A stretch of DNA of 64,000 nucleotides from Saccharomycopsis malanga. Taxonomy: Eukaryota > Ascomycota > Saccharomycetes > Ascoideales > Saccharomycopsidaceae. Positions 38,949 to 47,932 of the stretch are shown piece after piece. The stretch's first letter is position 1; each line of letters opens with the position of its first letter. Both the position numbers and the translations under genes were made by a program. Under the pieces are notes generated by a model. The model did not search any database. It had not been told where the DNA came from and was given only the letters and a program-made list of their open reading frames with translations. The stretch spans positions 1,364,001 through 1,428,000 of the forward strand of contig CP025325.1 in NCBI GenBank assembly GCA_004014935.1, written 5' to 3'.

Positions 38949-41396
38949 TCAATCAATATCTGATGTTTTAAATGGTGTGAGTGGACTAACTGAGCCGTCA
39001 TTAATGAAGCTGTTGACTACCAAATTGGGCTTTGTACCACGATCAGAAGTCCTGCGGCGTAGGTTCCGCCGTCTAGATCGCCCTTCTTCTTCTTCTTCTT
39101 GAAGTTTACCAGCTGCAATCAAATTGAAATTGTCAAACACATCGAGATCGTTGAGCAATCTGCTTTTCCTTTTTCGCTTATGAGGTGGAATTTCAGCCTC
39201 TACTGTTGTAGCTACCTTTGCAATGGTGCCCTTCTGTGAAGAGTTTTTATCTTTGAGAGTATTTGACTTGCGTTTCAATCCAGATCTTGATCTCTTAGAC
39301 AAGTCATGATCTATTGGATTGTAACTGGCGTATAGCTGTTGCAACACCCTCTGAGACGACGCATTAAGCTTCGAATTGGCGGAATTTTGTTTTGATGAGT
39401 TTAGATTTGACAAGGCATCTGCCTTTGACTTATTAGATGAACCGTTAACATCGTTAACATCTGAGTTTTCAAGAGTGACAGAAGAGCTACGAGTGGAACG
39501 GAGGTTTCTTTTTGGTACATTAAGCGTGTGATTGCGTAGTCTGCTCAGTGTTGGCTTTGAATTAGATAGTACATCATTAGAAGCAGCACTTAATTGTGAA
39601 GACAATTTGCTTATTGGCTGCAAGCGTGAACTACGACGCGGTAAAGCTTCAACAGGGTGAGAAAGTAAACTGCGACGACGTCGTGTTTCTTTAGTAAGTT
39701 GAGCACTATTGCGTGATGTTTCATTAACATTTTGGAAACGAGCACTACGACGCAATGAAGGCTTTTCGTTGCCGGATTGTTTACTAGCCGGAACCTCAAG
39801 TTCAGCGAGAACTTTTAACTTAGCACTTTTTTCTGTTGGAAGTGTCTCGGCTGTCTTGGGATTAGGGCCAGATGAGGAGTATCTTTTAGTTTTTTCTGCT
39901 CCATTCTCCAAACGTGTTTTGCTTTGCAGCAGTCTGGAATTGGATACAACTGTGGGCGACGCCTTATGAACATTTGAAGGGGCCTTATTGGGTTGGCACC
40001 ATGGACAGTACCATTTCTGGGTTGTAGGAGGGCTAAAGCTATTAGGTAATCCAATACATTTATAATGAAACCAACCGCCATAAGGACAATTTTTATTATC
40101 ACAGCAAATCATTCTTCCAGAAGAGCCGGTCCGACAAACACAATAGACTTCTGGCTCCTCATGAGTGGCAACTTTTGCATCGATAGCCCTAGAAACGCCG
40201 CGACGGGGCATGGAAAGTTGTTTATTATCGGCTAATTCTGAGTCAGTACTGTTATCCATAGCAAAATCAGCAAAATTGCTTGATTTGGATATGTCTGCAC
40301 GAGGACGTAAGTTGCGCAATGCACTGGCTCCATTTCTGGGCGTCTGCTTGAAAGTCAACTTTAATTTTGGTCTTTCTGAGTGTATGGAATCAGTATCAGT
40401 AGCAAAATTAGCGTCGGAATCAGTGGTAATGTTGGCATCACCGCCATCACTGAGTATTGACGAATCGCTATTGCCTTTATAAAGTTTCAATTTAAAAGGA
40501 GTTTTTTGTGAGGTATCATTGAAAGCGGGATTTCTCAAAATCAATTTTACTTTAGGCTGTGGTTGGGTAAAACATTTTTCAAACGTTTCATTTTTTGCCA
40601 TGATGGACAACACCATCTGTTTTTTGCCAAAGTTGTCCTTGGCATTCTGACTATTGCTTTTAAAACGCAGAAGAGAATTTATGAGCAGATGAAATTCTTC
40701 GTTGTAGTCAGAAAACCTCGTGAGCTGGTCCGAGTTGTTGGGCCTCTGGAAAGAAATGTTTTCAGCTAAAAGAGTGTTCAAGGTATCAAAATCTGAAGAG
40801 GTGACGTTAGGATATAATCTTTTTGAAGACTTGTCTATATGCCGTATGTCCTCTGTGTTCTTGTCGTATAAAAGATCTGTGATTTGGGACTCATTCCAAC
40901 TACGGGTAAATATTATGTGTATAAGTTGGTATGAAAAGGAGTTTAAAAACTTTTTAGCAGATTCCAACAAAAACCGTAATTTTATGGCTTCTCTGATTGA
41001 TTCGTTGTGTATCACTTTGATTCTACGATCTACTGATTTGATCTTCTGTATCACCAGGAACTTTTGATCCTCCAATAGAGTGAAGGTGCTCAAAGAGTCA
41101 AGCAAAGCATCAATGTCATCACCGCTTGTCTTATTGCCCTTTTTGGTCATGTCACCGCGGGCCTGCGCGTCATCATCGCTTACATTCTGAACATGGCGCG
41201 ACTTACCAGCCGCCACTGTCTGAATATGATAGATGGCTTTGAGAATCTTGATGTGACGGTCTAGCTGCTGTTTGCGCTCGTTGAATTCTATGTTCAACGA
41301 CTGTATAAGCCACAAGGACCTTATGATATCTGCGGGTAAATGGTCTGTTATTGCAAGACTGGAGACGGATTCAAGGTCCGCATCTTGGCTAAGCAT
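38949..41396 (-). CDS. ING-family-like PHD-finger nuclear protein
   Basis: 815 residues. An N-terminal helical segment with LPADIIRSLWLIQSLNIEFNER (about 18-39) resembles the ING-type N-terminal helix that docks in histone acetyltransferase or deacetylase complexes. One PHD finger lies near residues 418-467: VYCVCRTGSSGRMICCDN, CPYGGWFHYKCIGL, WYCPWC. Cys4-His-Cys3 is complete, and the Tyr, Met and Trp used by ING fingers to cage H3K4me3 are in place, so binding of methylated H3K4 is likely. The ~350 residues after the finger are unusual for ING proteins, in which the finger is near the C-terminus. They are very basic, with repeated RRS(A/S)R(F/L) and RRRR units, and end with KRKRKS and RRRNLRRR. 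Yeast Yng1, Yng2 and Pho23 are 220-330 residues. I cannot say which, if any, is the ortholog. Confidence 0.75.
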   Translation of the reverse strand: MLSQDADLESVSSLAITDHLPADIIRSLWLIQSLNIEFNERKQQLDRHIKILKAIYHIQTVAAGKSRHVQNVSDDDAQARGDMTKKGNKTSGDDIDALLDSLSTFTLLEDQKFLVIQKIKSVDRRIKVIHNESIREAIKLRFLLESAKKFLNSFSYQLIHIIFTRSWNESQITDLLYDKNTEDIRHIDKSSKRLYPNVTSSDFDTLNTLLAENISFQRPNNSDQLTRFSDYNEEFHLLINSLLRFKSNSQNAKDNFGKKQMVLSIMAKNETFEKCFTQPQPKVKLILRNPAFNDTSQKTPFKLKLYKGNSDSSILSDGGDANITTDSDANFATDTDSIHSERPKLKLTFKQTPRNGASALRNLRPRADISKSSNFADFAMDNSTDSELADNKQLSMPRRGVSRAIDAKVATHEEPEVYCVCRTGSSGRMICCDNKNCPYGGWFHYKCIGLPNSFSPPTTQKWYCPWCQPNKAPSNVHKASPTVVSNSRLLQSKTRLENGAEKTKRYSSSGPNPKTAETLPTEKSAKLKVLAELEVPASKQSGNEKPSLRRSARFQNVNETSRNSAQLTKETRRRRSLLSHPVEALPRRSSRLQPISKLSSQLSAASNDVLSNSKPTLSRLRNHTLNVPKRNLRSTRSSSVTLENSDVNDVNGSSNKSKADALSNLNSSKQNSANSKLNASSQRVLQQLYASYNPIDHDLSKRSRSGLKRKSNTLKDKNSSQKGTIAKVATTVEAEIPPHKRKRKSRLLNDLDVFDNFNLIAAGKLQEEEEEGRSRRRNLRRRTSDRGTKPNLVVNSFINDGSVSPLTPFKTSDID

Positions 41397-42662
41397 AGCT
41401 TTACAAACTGGAACATAGGGAGACCAGCCACAGTCAAACGTGTAGTAAGCAACAGTATCTTATGTGGCAACAGCTCATATAAATAAATACAACAGTACCG
41501 CTTGCTTATGTTAAAGCCTTAGTTTGAATCACTATCTGTTTATGTCCAGCCATACGCGTAAATATATTACCATATTTCAAATTAATTAGTAGAGAAGCAG
41601 TAAATAAATCGGCGTCGCAACGGGCGGGTGACATGGATCCCCGGGGAGACTATAGTACGGTGCGACGTCGTAGAGAGTACTAGTCTCGGAAACCTAAAGG
41701 GCATTATTCAATGGCAATGAATTGTGTTACAAGTATACTGCATCAAGCTGCATTGATTGTAGACTATGAAAAGGGCTGTAGTGAATGAATTTTGGGATAA
41801 TGGAGAAGGCGAATTATTTGCAGCTCAACATTAAGCTTCATTTATAAGAAGCATACTTGTAGGTATCAAGAGTACCTTACTAGTGAGGCTGTAAATATTT
41901 TTGATAATAACAAACAGAACTAAAATGGTACTTTGGTGGCCAACTACCGAAAAAAGAAATGTAGTTTGCGTTCTAAGTATTGAAATAATGTAGCTGGATA
42001 TAATTGAAAGGGGCACAGTGACTAGTCTGCTTTTTGTAAAATCTTGCAAAATTATTTCGAAAAACCTATTTTTCTATTAATCGATAACGAGTTGAAGAAA
42101 ACAAAAAAATTGTGAAATATGAGGTCGTAGACAAAAAAAGTTTATATAGAAAATGATTTTAAAATAGTCTTAAATAGGATGTGTATGTTTTTCACTTAAC
42201 ACAAGCCTTGGGACCAAAAAACAACAAAATGACGGTAATTTTGACTTCTTTTCAAAAAATTAGTTCAAAATGTACTTCATCATAACGAAAAAGTGAAAAA
42301 CATGATAATGTTGAACATAACAAGATTAGAGAATCAGAACAAACCTGTAGGGGCAAACAGTACAACTTTGTTGTTACAACCATAAGCATTTCATTTTTTT
42401 TGTGTTATAAGCAAAAACATAAGGCTTGCTGTATTATATTTATACTGATTGAAATTAATATAATACTCCATCAAGTATGAACTCGATGAACATCTTCCTA
42501 AAATATAATAAGGGTAAAAGGTTTAATAGCAAAAGTTGACTGACACCCATTAAGTAAAAAGATAGTCTTTTTTGGAAATAAAAAAACTTAACGATCAGAT
42601 AGATAATCAAAAAATCAGAAATATAAAAAGTTCTTTATTATCATTCTGGATAATGAATTAAT
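41397..42662. other. Intergenic between the ING/PHD gene and tRNA-Leu
   Basis: 1.3 kb of AT-rich DNA with one GC-rich patch at about 41610-41690 in the ING/PHD promoter side (GGCGTCGCAACGGGCGGGTG; TGCGACGTCG). No protein gene, tRNA or SINE copy is seen besides the tRNA that follows. Confidence 0.4.
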
Positions 42663-42669
42663 AAAAAAA
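42663..42669 (-). terminator. Pol III terminator (T7) of tRNA-Leu
   Basis: Seven T residues on the tRNA strand, starting 5 nt after its last encoded base. Confidence 0.75.
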
Positions 42670-42673
42670 TAAT

Positions 42674-42788
42674 GGACGCTGTGAGATTCGAACTCACGCC
42701 TCGAATGAGACCCGATAACCCAGCTGTTAAGCCGTAAGAACCGATAATTCTTGAGTCGGGCGCCTTAGACCAACTCGGCCAAACGTCC
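42674..42788 (-). tRNA. tRNA-Leu (anticodon CAA), with intron
   Basis: 115 nt on the minus strand, beginning GGACGTTTGGCCGAGTTGGT (A box) and ending GTGAGTTCGAATCTCAC (B box) and AGCGTCC, which pairs with the first seven bases GGACGTT apart from the final pair. The anticodon loop is CT-CAA-GA between the stem halves CCCGA and TCGGG, giving anticodon CAA for UUG codons. A 33-nt intron (42717-42749) follows the G next to the anticodon, the usual place and about the same length as in S. cerevisiae tRNA-Leu(CAA). The variable arm is long (class II): TCTCATTCGAG. The mature length is 82 nt without CCA. UUG is the dominant Leu codon in the window. Confidence 0.97.
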
Positions 42789-43043
42789 TATTTGTTGATA
42801 AAAAAATGTAACTGGAGATGTAATGATTTATAGTGCATGTGGTGTGCGGGTGGTGTATTTTACTATATTAGTAAGAAAGATTAGAGATGAAGTGAAGGAC
42901 GATTTGATCAACTTTTAGATTAACATCCTCGAAGCAATTTATATTAAGCGAGCCAGTCTAATCATACCATCGAGCCGGTCAATATTTCTTGTGGTGGCGT
43001 GGTTTTAATTGTATATTATATTCTGATTTAAGCATAAGAAATC

Positions 43044-45443
43044 ATGGCACAGGTTGGTGGCGCTCTTCAACAGTCTCTTGCTCTTGAACGTATAGATTCA
43101 GACTACAGCGCGGATACATCGTCGTCGTATGAATCTGACGAAGAGGTGAGAAAGAGAAAGCAGCAGCAGCGGTTTGCGGATGGGTTTACGGCAAATGGAG
43201 AGGTAGTTGTACGAGATGCTGTATCTAAGATTTTCAATGGGACAGATTTCTCCTATCTACAGCTCAGACCAGACCATGCGTCAAGGCCGATATGGATTTA
43301 CGAACAAGTAGACAAGATCATTATCATATTAGAGTCATTTTCTCCGCTAGCGGAACAGGCACAAGACTTTTTGATTACGATTGCCGAGCCTGTATCTAGA
43401 CCTTCGCATGTTCACGAGTACCGTATAACGTTTCATTCTCTTTATGCTGCCGTTTCTGTTGGTCTAGAAACAGATGATATCATAGATGTTTTGAACCGGT
43501 TTTCAAAAGTGCCTATTGCATCGTCAATAGTTAACTTTATAGTGTCGGCAACCAAGTCTATTGGTAAGGTCAAGTTAGTTTTGAAACATAATAGATATTA
43601 TGTAGAAAGTACACAGGCAGACATTTTGAGAATGCTTTTGAAAGATCCTATAATTGGTAAGCTAAAAATTGATTCGAAAGATTCGATCGCTAATAAAGAT
43701 AAAACTACTAGTACTGCTCCTACTGCAGCTGGAGCTGATATCAAAAGTGATGATCCTAATGAAAGATTGTTGAATTCTGTAGTAGGAGAGACCAAAGATG
43801 TCCCTGATGGTGATCCTGTGGTTGATGAAGAAGATGAAGATGATGACGATGATTTTGACAAGGTCCATGCTTTTGAAATTGCAGCAGAGTCTGTTGAGGA
43901 TGTGAAAAGACGCTGTCAAGAGATTGACTATCCAGTTTTGGAAGAGTATGATTTTAGAAACGACACCATTAATCCCAATTTGGATATTGGTTTGAAAGCG
44001 TCTACCAAAGTGAGACCGTATCAGGAAAAGTCATTAAGTAAGATGTTTGGTAATGGCAGAGCAAGATCTGGTATCATTGTGTTGCCATGTGGTGCTGGAA
44101 AAACCTTGGTTGGTATCACCGCAGCTTGTACCATTAAAAAGTCTGTGATTGTTCTTTGTACTTCGTCTGTTTCTGCTGTTCAATGGAGAGACCAGTTTTT
44201 ACAGTGGTGTACTATACACCCAGACAATGTTTCTGTTTTCACTTCTGACTCCAAGGAGATTTTCAAAGGTGATGCAGGATTGGTTGTTTCCACGTACTCT
44301 ATGGTGGCTAATACCAGAAACAGATCACATCAGTCTCAGAAAGTCATGGACTTTTTGACATCTAGAGAATGGGGTTTTATTATTCTTGACGAAGTGCATG
44401 TTGTTCCAGCCGCAATGTTTAGACGTGTTATTACTACCATCAAGGCACATGCTAAGCTTGGTCTTACTGCCACGTTGGTTCGTGAGGACGGAAAGATTAG
44501 TGATTTGAATTTCTTGATTGGCCCAAAGTTGTACGAGGCCAACTGGATGGATTTGGCCCAGAAAGGACATATTGCTAAGGTGCAGTGCGCCGAAGTGTGG
44601 TGTCCAATGACCAGTGAGTTCTACCAAGAGTATCTTAGGCAAAGCGCTAGAAAGAAAATGTTGTTGTATGTTATGAACCCTACAAAGTTCCAAGCGTGTC
44701 AGTTCTTGATATATTATCACGAGAAACGTGGTGACAAGATTATTGTATTTTCAGACAATGTCTATGCATTGCGGGAATATGCTTTAAAACTAGGAAAACC
44801 TTTTATTTGTGGTGACACTCCTCAGCATGAAAGAATGAAAATTTTGAAGAATTTCCAGTTGAACGAAAACATCAACACCATATTTTTGTCTAAAGTCGGT
44901 GATACTTCCATTGACTTACCTGAAGCTACTTGTTTGATTCAGATATCGTCTCATTACGGTTCCCGTAGACAAGAAGCACAGAGATTGGGAAGAATTTTGA
45001 GAGCCAAAAGAAGAAACGACGAAGGGTTCAATGCTTTCTTCTATTCTCTTGTCTCCAAAGACACACAGGAAATGTACTATTCAACTAAGAGACAGGCGTT
45101 CTTGGTTGACCAGGGATATGCTTTCAAAGTAATAACGCATTTGAATGGGATGGAAAACCTTCCAAACTTGGCATATTCGTCTGCAAAAGAGAGAAGAGAA
45201 CTTTTGCAGGACGTATTGTTGAAAAACGAAGAGTTGGCCAGCATCGAAGCTGGCGACGATGCCGATGACTTTGTTGGAAGATCCTCCACGAAGAAAAGAT
45301 CAAAGGCCGGAAGAAGTGCTGGCTCTTTGGCAAGTCATGCTGGAGGCGAAGATATGGCTTACGTGGAGCATGGAAGAAATAGAAATAAAGAAATTAGAGA
45401 GCACAATGCTCTCATGCAGAAATTATATTATAAGAAGCCTTGA
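43044..45443 (+). CDS. SSL2: TFIIH DNA translocase Ssl2 (XPB/Rad25)
   Basis: 3'-5' DNA translocase of TFIIH that opens promoters for RNA polymerase II and DNA for nucleotide excision repair. It has 799 residues (S. cerevisiae 843). Order: acidic N-terminus; the XPB damage-recognition region (~90-210); a Ser/Asp-rich linker with a long Asp/Glu run (about 255-272); helicase lobe 1 with Walker [11 protein letters not shown] near 350, DEVH near 449 and the XPB-specific RED motif ([17 protein letters not shown]) near 478; and lobe 2 with [10 protein letters not shown] and motif [13 protein letters not shown] near 646. All motifs are intact. The C-terminal tail is Lys/Arg-rich with Ser sites. The tRNA-Leu gene lies 255 bp upstream and is divergent. 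Confidence 0.98.
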   Translation: MAQVGGALQQSLALERIDSDYSADTSSSYESDEEVRKRKQQQRFADGFTANGEVVVRDAVSKIFNGTDFSYLQLRPDHASRPIWIYEQVDKIIIILESFSPLAEQAQDFLITIAEPVSRPSHVHEYRITFHSLYAAVSVGLETDDIIDVLNRFSKVPIASSIVNFIVSATKSIGKVKLVLKHNRYYVESTQADILRMLLKDPIIGKLKIDSKDSIANKDKTTSTAPTAAGADIKSDDPNERLLNSVVGETKDVPDGDPVVDEEDEDDDDDFDKVHAFEIAAESVEDVKRRCQEIDYPVLEEYDFRNDTINPNLDIGLKASTKVRPYQEKSLSKMFGNGRARSGIIVLPCGAGKTLVGITAACTIKKSVIVLCTSSVSAVQWRDQFLQWCTIHPDNVSVFTSDSKEIFKGDAGLVVSTYSMVANTRNRSHQSQKVMDFLTSREWGFIILDEVHVVPAAMFRRVITTIKAHAKLGLTATLVREDGKISDLNFLIGPKLYEANWMDLAQKGHIAKVQCAEVWCPMTSEFYQEYLRQSARKKMLLYVMNPTKFQACQFLIYYHEKRGDKIIVFSDNVYALREYALKLGKPFICGDTPQHERMKILKNFQLNENINTIFLSKVGDTSIDLPEATCLIQISSHYGSRRQEAQRLGRILRAKRRNDEGFNAFFYSLVSKDTQEMYYSTKRQAFLVDQGYAFKVITHLNGMENLPNLAYSSAKERRELLQDVLLKNEELASIEAGDDADDFVGRSSTKKRSKAGRSAGSLASHAGGEDMAYVEHGRNRNKEIREHNALMQKLYYKKP

Positions 45444-45518
45444 ATACGGCCAACGTATATAAGAGCAGAAATAAAAGAAAAAAAAATGAATAAAGCAAAT
45501 TATTGGTTACGAATCACA

Positions 45519-47252
45519 TTATATAACGACAATATTTAAATCTTCGTTTTTTGCACCTGAACTGGTTTTTCTTCGTTTTGTAGACTTGTTTGTATTGTTA
45601 GATAGCTGCTGCAAAGGCTGGCGTCTTGTGACGCTTTTTCTTTTGCTCTTTACGGGACTGTTCTGTATATTGATTAAGTTTTCATCGCCTATGGCATCAG
45701 CAAATTTTTGGCCAGTCCGTCTCATTTTGGTCCGTAAAGACGGAAGAGTGTAGTTTTTGGTTTTCCCACGCGTTCTTCTTCGCTGGGAGTTGATTAAATC
45801 GTTGCTTGTATCTTTGATGCTCAAAGAGTTTCTGGCCTTTCTTTTTGTAGAAAACTCTTTGTGCTTCTTTTCAGGCGAGTTATCTTCAAGAATTATCGTG
45901 CTAACATCACTGTCATCATCATTTTCGCTTTCAGCCTGCTCGCGTACATCAGGTTTGGTCTTTAGAATAGGTGAGCTTTGGGCAACATCCAGCAGCTGGC
46001 TAAAATTATCACTTAGTCTACTGTGGGTCGTCTCACTTGGTTCCTTTTGAGGCTTTGAGGGTGGCAAAGTGAAAAGCGCCCCTGAAAATGTCAGAATATC
46101 ATCAATATCCGATGGCTCTGAATCCAAAGCAGTGACATGCTTCTCTGAACCGGTTTGTTCTTGAAACTTGCCAGTATCCTCATTGTTGACACTACTTTCA
46201 TTCTCTGAATCAGACAAAGTAATGATACCACGAGCAGGGATTTCATGAAGTTCAAATTCTTTGTTACCATTAATAATTTCCTTGTCATTGTCCAGTAATT
46301 TATCAATGAGCTGTTTATCATCTGCCTGTTGTCTTGAGAATCTTTTTAAGGGGCTTTCTTCAACACTTGTTGGGCGACCACCATGTGAGTGTCTAATGGA
46401 GCCACCGTTTATTTCACTACTTTTTTTTGTTGTATTGCTGCTTGCAATACTTTTCTCAGTATTATCACTTGTAACATCATAAACGTTCATCAATTCACGT
46501 TCTTTTGTGCCATTTTTGTCTCCCAGTGTATGAATATTTACAACGCGTTCTTCTTCTACGGTTCCCGTTCCAATTACTTCACGGTAGTCAGGATTCTTCT
46601 TCGCCACTGCTTTGTACATTGTTTTGATGATTTCGTTTCCTACGCTTTTCGATACCTCATTGTGGCTTGTCTCTTTATCATAGGTCAATTCACCATCGTT
46701 ATCGCTCTCTACATGCTCATTTGAAGGCACATATATGGACTGTCTTCTAAGCGACTGGCGCTTTTTTTTAGAAAGCCCAGACGACGCGTTATTATTATTA
46801 TTACTATCATTATCATTAGTATTATTATGAGTATGAGGACGTGGACTCTCCAAGTCTAACAATGACAAGTTTTTATTGATACGAATAGGCGGCGAAAGGC
46901 CTTCATTTTTTCTAATGTCGCTGAAAATTGCGTTGATTTCCTCAAACTTTTGGGCCACACATGCCTCGATTGTCGATAGTCTATCTTCAAACCAAGCCTT
47001 ACGATTATGCATGTCGCTAATACTTTTTCTTCGAAGCTCAATGTTTTCAATAAGCAAATCTGAAATCTTCTTCTCCAATTTTGAAATCTTGGTCATCATC
47101 ATGGAATTTCGCTTTGCAAGCGCCTGATTGTTTTTTGCTAGAACTTGTCGCTGTTCTTCTTGAGAATTCAAACTCTGCACACACCGTTGTTCTGGTAGTG
47201 AATACACAGTCTGTTTTTCCTTGTGACTCTGACCGTGGTTTAAGTCGTCCAT
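45519..47252 (-). CDS. SGO1: Shugoshin, protector of centromeric cohesion
   Basis: 577 residues (S. cerevisiae 590). Shugoshin recruits PP2A-B' and protects cohesin, and it senses tension at sister centromeres. Two diagnostic regions are present. The N-terminal coiled coil (about residues 34-75) contains KNNQALAKRNSMMMTKI then LEKKISDLLIENIELRR, where PP2A binds. The C-terminal basic SGO motif near 490-512, RRRTRGKTKNYTLPSLRTKM, is the part that binds H2A phosphorylated by Bub1. Between them the protein is long, acidic, Ser/Asn-rich and disordered, with an Asn run encoded by ATTATT repeats. I use the ATG at 47252 (MDDLNHGQ); the frame is open ten codons further without an ATG. It is divergent from DAD2. 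Confidence 0.9.
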   Translation of the reverse strand: MDDLNHGQSHKEKQTVYSLPEQRCVQSLNSQEEQRQVLAKNNQALAKRNSMMMTKISKLEKKISDLLIENIELRRKSISDMHNRKAWFEDRLSTIEACVAQKFEEINAIFSDIRKNEGLSPPIRINKNLSLLDLESPRPHTHNNTNDNDSNNNNNASSGLSKKKRQSLRRQSIYVPSNEHVESDNDGELTYDKETSHNEVSKSVGNEIIKTMYKAVAKKNPDYREVIGTGTVEEERVVNIHTLGDKNGTKERELMNVYDVTSDNTEKSIASSNTTKKSSEINGGSIRHSHGGRPTSVEESPLKRFSRQQADDKQLIDKLLDNDKEIINGNKEFELHEIPARGIITLSDSENESSVNNEDTGKFQEQTGSEKHVTALDSEPSDIDDILTFSGALFTLPPSKPQKEPSETTHSRLSDNFSQLLDVAQSSPILKTKPDVREQAESENDDDSDVSTIILEDNSPEKKHKEFSTKRKARNSLSIKDTSNDLINSQRRRTRGKTKNYTLPSLRTKMRRTGQKFADAIGDENLINIQNSPVKSKRKSVTRRQPLQQLSNNTNKSTKRRKTSSGAKNEDLNIVVI

Positions 47253-47514
47253 GGCATGGCTGGATACTAAGAGCAGCAACAAAAAGAACCAATATCTAAT
47301 GGCTTAATTTAAATCTCGATTCAGCACGGTTAGTTGACGTATTTCTTGTTTATACTGTAATATTAGGCGCTTTCTTACTCTACAAGCGATGGGACAGGGG
47401 CTGCAAACCATTAAAGAGCGCAAGGGGCTGCAAACCGAATATAAACATCAAAAGCCACTATTTTCATAGACACTACCCATTACCATTAGCACTTTTTCGA
47501 AAGGTAGAGCAGAA
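47253..47514. promoter_or_regulatory. Bidirectional SGO1/DAD2 promoter with 14-bp direct repeat
   Basis: 262 bp between two divergent chromosome-segregation genes. A perfect direct repeat AGGGGCTGCAAACC occurs at 47396-47409 and 47423-47436 (27-bp period). The period is about 2.5 helical turns, so the two copies lie on opposite DNA faces. I know no factor with this site. No MCB is present. Confidence 0.5.
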
Positions 47515-47871
47515 ATGGATGGAATAAATATAAGGCTTACAAAATTGCAGAAGGAGCGCGAATTAATGGCGTTACAACAAGTGTCATATTCTGTGGAGCA
47601 GCTCAAGCACAAGTTGGAAGCAATGGTCGAGGGGTTTGAGAGTTTGCAGGAAGGGTCTGACGCGGTTAAAAATGTTCTTTCAAACTGGGATGACGTTAAG
47701 AGGGTGATATCTATGGCTACTTTGAGTTTGGCGAATTACAGTGAGCAGGATTACAACAATGCTGAAAAGTTACCCCTTGCGGAGGGTGCAGTACGGGTAT
47801 TAATAGAGGACCAGAGGAAAAATAGTCTAGAGGATGAAAAAGCGGATACTAGTTCTACATTGAAAGAATGA
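47515..47871 (+). CDS. DAD2: DASH/Dam1 complex subunit Dad2
   Basis: Small subunit of the Dam1/DASH ring that couples kinetochores to microtubule ends. It has 118 residues (S. cerevisiae 133). The family pattern is clear: an N-terminal helix KLQKERELMALQQVS, then NWDDVKRVISMATLSLANYSEQDY at about residues 61-84, and LPLAEGAVRVLIE near the end, which aligns with LPLPETMVRIRV of the yeast protein. The last ~20 residues are Lys/Glu/Ser-rich. The start is the first ATG, at 47515. It shares its promoter with the divergent SGO1, so the two mitotic genes may be co-controlled. Confidence 0.93.
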   Translation: MDGINIRLTKLQKERELMALQQVSYSVEQLKHKLEAMVEGFESLQEGSDAVKNVLSNWDDVKRVISMATLSLANYSEQDYNNAEKLPLAEGAVRVLIEDQRKNSLEDEKADTSSTLKE

Positions 47872-47932
47872 TTTTGTGATTTTATGGCAATAAAAATGCG
47901 CAAAAATGTTTATTCAGCAGTGTATATTATAG

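Noticed and set aside
41634-41648. GGATCCCCGGGG, like a cloning polylinker
   Set aside because: The flanks do not continue as any vector sequence I know; it is a chance GC-rich patch in a promoter.
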